Source of the DNA: JBGQOJ01 sp052119585
Lineage (GTDB): Bacteria > Pseudomonadota > Alphaproteobacteria > Rhodobacterales > Rhodobacteraceae
DNA: 8,218 bases
Assembly: GCF_052119585.1 (NCBI RefSeq)
Contig: NZ_JBGQOJ010000046.1
Coordinates: 1 to 8,218 of the forward strand
Direction: 5' to 3'
The number at the start of each line of letters is the position of its first letter. The first letter of the stretch is position 1. Under the pieces are notes generated by a model. The model did no database searches. It had not been told where the DNA came from and saw nothing but the letters and a program-made list of their open reading frames with translations. A program made the position numbers and the translations under genes. This document shows, one piece after another, positions 6,397 through 8,218 of the stretch.

Positions 6397-7593
6397 ATGG
6401 AAAAGAATCGGTTGACTGTGTTTCAAATAAAAACGTTCGGTGACGGAAAATTTGAAGATGGCGCCGGCCTCCGGCTGGTCCGGAGGAAAGGTTACGGGAC
6501 ATGGGTATACCGCTATTCATTCGCAGGGCAACGACGTGAAATGGGTCTGGGCTCTCAAGTTAAGCTCACCCTAGCCCAGGCTCGAAAGCTGCGAGACCGG
6601 TGGGCAGCCGAACTGACCATCGGGAAAGACCCGATCAATCAGCGAAACAAAATACGTGAAGCAGAGCTCGCTGAAATCAACAAAAACGACCCGACTTTTG
6701 CCGAGTTGGCTGATCTGGTTTTTGAAACAAAGAAATCAGGCCTGAGAGGTAAAGGTGAACGAGGGCGGTGGTTCTCGCCTCTCCGCGTTCACGTCATTCC
6801 GAAGCTCGGAAAACGCCGCATTTCACAGATACACCAGACAGACATCAGGAACGTTCTCCAGCCGATCTGGCAAGAGAAGCCTGCCACTGCCCAAAAGGCA
6901 ATCCAGCGCACAAGAATTATTTTCCGACAGGCGCGGCTGATGGGCATCGATGTGGATCCCTTCACCGTGGATGCAGCTCAGCACATGCTCGGGGAGGTCG
7001 ACCGAAAAATCGAACCTATCACGGCTACCCCGTGGCAGGAAATCCCTGCCCTTTTCTTGAAACTCGATAGGCCAAATGCGAGCTGCCAGGCCCTACGATT
7101 TGCGATTCTCACCGGCGTGCGCAGCGAGGGCGTGCGCGGGGCACGGTTCAGCGAAATAAAAGATGACGTGTGGACGGTTCCAGCAGACAGGATGAAGGGC
7201 AAGCAAGGAAAAGCGCAAGAGTTCCGCGTGCCATTATCTCTGGCTGCCCTAGCGATCGTCAAAGCCTGTCGCGAAATGGCCCAAGATGACTTTCTCTTCC
7301 CGAGCTACAGAAAGGGCAAATACATAAGCAGCACGGCCATCGCAAAACCACTCAATGAAATGAACGAGGCAGGGCGGCCTCATGGGTTCCGGACAAGCTT
7401 TAGAACTTGGGTTCAGGATACTGAAGCGGCGAGCTTCGATGTTGCGGAAACAGCCCTTTCCCACACCATCGGCAACAAGGTCGAGCGGTCCTATGCTCGG
7501 TCAGACCTGCTAGCACAGCGTCGTATACTAATGGAAAAATGGGGCAGCTACGTGACCGGGAAAAGTGCACAGATCGTAAAGCTGAGGGGTTAA
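6397..7593 (+). CDS. Tyrosine-type site-specific integrase, P4 family
   Basis: The product is a complete 398-residue tyrosine recombinase that would integrate and excise a mobile island. Residues ~1-90 match the P4-type N-terminal arm-binding domain (GDGKFEDGAGLRLVRRKG, then a WVYRYSFAGQRREMGLG strand, then TLAQARKLRD). Residues ~98-200 form the helical core-binding domain. The catalytic domain follows with Arg242 (FAILTGVR), a lysine near 267 (RMKGKQGKAQ, then FRVPLS), His329-x-x-Arg332 (PHGFRTSFRTW), His356 (ALSHTIGN) and nucleophile Tyr366 (KVERSYARSD). An AGGAG ribosome site stands six bases before the ATG. One oddity: family members usually read TGVRSGEVRG, with Glu three residues after the arginine; here it reads TGVRSEGVRG, so Glu and Gly are exchanged. 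P4-type integrases commonly sit at one end of an island beside the attachment site, pointing inward, which places the island to the right. Activity is uncertain because of the swap. Confidence 0.95.
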   Translation: MEKNRLTVFQIKTFGDGKFEDGAGLRLVRRKGYGTWVYRYSFAGQRREMGLGSQVKLTLAQARKLRDRWAAELTIGKDPINQRNKIREAELAEINKNDPTFAELADLVFETKKSGLRGKGERGRWFSPLRVHVIPKLGKRRISQIHQTDIRNVLQPIWQEKPATAQKAIQRTRIIFRQARLMGIDVDPFTVDAAQHMLGEVDRKIEPITATPWQEIPALFLKLDRPNASCQALRFAILTGVRSEGVRGARFSEIKDDVWTVPADRMKGKQGKAQEFRVPLSLAALAIVKACREMAQDDFLFPSYRKGKYISSTAIAKPLNEMNEAGRPHGFRTSFRTWVQDTEAASFDVAETALSHTIGNKVERSYARSDLLAQRRILMEKWGSYVTGKSAQIVKLRG

Positions 7594-7676
7594 AGCCCAA
7601 CCTACATCAAGGTCAGATTAGGCATCATCCGAGAGATCACATCTGTATACCTATGCACAAAAGGGATCCATTACAT

Positions 7677-7703
7677 CTCCTGTTAAGATGGCCTCCTGTT
7701 AAG
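7677..7703. repeat. Paired 11-bp direct repeats (CTCCTGTTAAG)
   Basis: Two identical 11-bp copies lie 16 bp apart start to start, immediately upstream of an AT-rich stretch. They could be binding sites for the downstream winged-helix protein (autoregulation) or iteron-like sites. Two copies are too few to call an origin. Confidence 0.6.
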
Positions 7704-7752
7704 TTAAAAACTTATTAATTTATTTGCTCCGTGAACAGCGATTGTGCGCGGA

Positions 7753-7759
7753 AAGAGGA
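7753..7759 (+). promoter_or_regulatory. Ribosome binding site deciding the GTG start of the winged-helix gene
   Basis: AAGAGGA is placed six bases before the GTG at 7766. A TTG at 7724 in the same frame lacks such a site and lies in the AT-rich promoter region, so GTG is preferred. Confidence 0.6.
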
Positions 7760-7765
7760 CAGCCT

Positions 7766-8092
7766 GTGAAAAGTTTTGACAATATCACACGCATCCAGGT
7801 GCTGAATGACCTACTTGAACAAGAGTTACATGATCTTGGTCTTTCGGACCTGACACCATCCCAGAGAGATGTCTATTTTGCCGCATGGATGGGCTCGAAT
7901 GCACAAGGCGAGGTCACGAGCGTCGCGATGAGAAGCCACCGCGGCCTTGCCCGGATGCCGACGGCGACATTTCACCGCTGCCTGAAGGCCCTGGTGGATC
8001 TGAATTTCCTAAGCCGCCCCTATGGGAGCAAGGCAAAGAAATTTATCGTTAACGTGTCTTCGGGAAAGTCAGGCAACAGATTATCGCAATGA
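7766..8092 (+). CDS. Small winged-helix (MarR-like) DNA-binding protein, probably 3'-truncated
   Basis: The product has 108 residues from GTG. No specific family is recognised with certainty. A helical N-terminal part (1-26; FDNITRIQVLNDLLEQELHDLG) leads to LSDLTPSQRDVYFAAWM (26-42), the typical opening helix of MarR-like winged-helix domains. GEVTSVAMRSHRGLARMP (48-65) and TATFHRCLKALVDLNFLSRP (66-85) fit the helix-turn-helix, with the recognition helix near 66-79. A short wing follows (YGSKAKKFIVNV, 86-97). The last ~11 residues (SSGKSGNRLSQ) are probably encoded by the end of an invading IS, because a TGT-initiated sequence starts at 8055 and the convergent transposase stop abuts this gene's stop. 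The original protein was then probably longer. The role could be a regulator of the island or a replication-initiator-like fragment; this cannot be decided from sequence. Confidence 0.65.
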   Translation: MKSFDNITRIQVLNDLLEQELHDLGLSDLTPSQRDVYFAAWMGSNAQGEVTSVAMRSHRGLARMPTATFHRCLKALVDLNFLSRPYGSKAKKFIVNVSSGKSGNRLSQ

Positions 8093-8218
8093 TTACTTGT
8101 CGCGTCCCGCATGATTGCGCGGTGATTTGACGAAGAGTTGTGGGTGCGATTTGTGCCAGCCCTTCATCGTCTGCATTGGCGTTCGGCTCCCCAAGGCTGA
8201 TTGCGGCAACTGCGTGTT
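8055..8218 (-). mobile_element. End of an IS481-like insertion sequence running off the right edge
   Basis: The transposase tail at 8093-8218 implies that an IS end lies just left of it. The first good candidate is the TGT at 8055 (TGTCTTCGGGAAAGTCAGGC), since IS481-type ends start with TGT. That puts about 38 bp between the IS tip and the transposase stop, which is a normal spacing. The other end and any target duplication are outside the window, so the boundary is inferred. Confidence 0.5.
8093..8218 (-). CDS. IS481-like transposase, C-terminal fragment (runs off the window)
   Basis: The frame is open from the right edge to a TAA at 8095-8093, giving 41 visible residues. The stretch LPQSALGSRTPMQTMKGWHK, followed by SHPQLF, matches the extreme C-terminus of integrase-core (DDE) transposases of the IS481 / IS3-related group, in which an RTPxQAMKxWH-like motif and a short basic tail follow the catalytic domain. 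The catalytic residues would lie to the right, outside the window. Its stop codon directly abuts the stop of the convergent winged-helix gene with no bases between. The start is not seen, so I cannot say whether the full element is intact. The identification rests on a short tail and could shift to a sister IS family. Confidence 0.7.
   Translation of the reverse strand, partial: NTQLPQSALGSRTPMQTMKGWHKSHPQLFVKSPRNHAGRDK

Larger units (their letters stand above)
7594..7765. promoter_or_regulatory. AT-rich gap with 11-bp direct repeats before the winged-helix gene
   Basis: The gap holds two copies of CTCCTGTTAAG at 7677-7687 and 7693-7703, in a 16-bp register. They are followed by the short inverted repeat AAGTT-AAA-AACTT (7702-7714) and a strongly AT-rich run to about 7725. 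The promoter of the small downstream gene should be here. I see no rho-independent terminator after the integrase stop. Confidence 0.5.

Noticed and set aside
1..8218. CRISPR array, toxin-antitoxin pair, rRNA gene or riboswitch
   Set aside because: The only tandem repeats (38-106) have no unique spacers of proper length and sit at an IS junction. No cas, toxin-antitoxin or rRNA signal was seen, and I recognised no riboswitch core upstream of the operon.

Overview
The window reads as a piece of accessory chromosome or large plasmid from an alphaproteobacterium, most likely a member of the Rhodobacterales (roseobacter type). This rests on the moderately high GC content, the codon use, and the style of the transporter and IS proteins. 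It is an inference from general resemblance, and no species can be named.

Left edge (1-913): insertion-sequence debris. Three tandem 23-bp repeats (38-106) look like the end of one IS, possibly IS21-type. They run straight into a broken IS66-family remnant on the minus strand (107-913). In that remnant the start of TnpA is fused to the middle of TnpC; it also carries a frameshift and an internal deletion, and it is cut off at the repeats.

Centre (984-5811, minus strand): a complete four-gene ABC importer operon of the spermidine/putrescine (PotABCD, COG0687-type) class. In transcription order it encodes a PotA-like ATPase with a TOBE domain, a secreted solute-binding protein, a PotB-like permease with an unusually large soluble insert after its first membrane helix, and a PotC-like permease. 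The binding protein would capture a cationic or small organic solute in the periplasm, the two permeases form the channel, and the ATPase powers it. The exact substrate cannot be read from sequence. A strong hairpin follows the binding-protein gene and probably lets that gene be expressed above the permeases.

Intergenic block (5812-6396): no convincing gene, but several inverted repeats, including a perfect 14-bp palindrome just upstream of the ATPase gene and a 10-bp-arm inverted repeat upstream of the integrase.

Right part (6397-8218): a full-length P4-type tyrosine integrase, then a 172-bp AT-rich gap with an 11-bp direct repeat, then a small winged-helix protein. The 3' end of the winged-helix gene appears to lie inside the end of a second IS, whose transposase C-terminus (IS481-like) enters from the right edge on the opposite strand. 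The two stop codons abut. This side looks like the left end of a decayed integrative element.

I found no clear new defence or metabolic system. The most unusual points are the swapped residues in the integrase active-site box, the oversized permease insert, the fused IS66 remnant, and the regulatory-looking palindromes.
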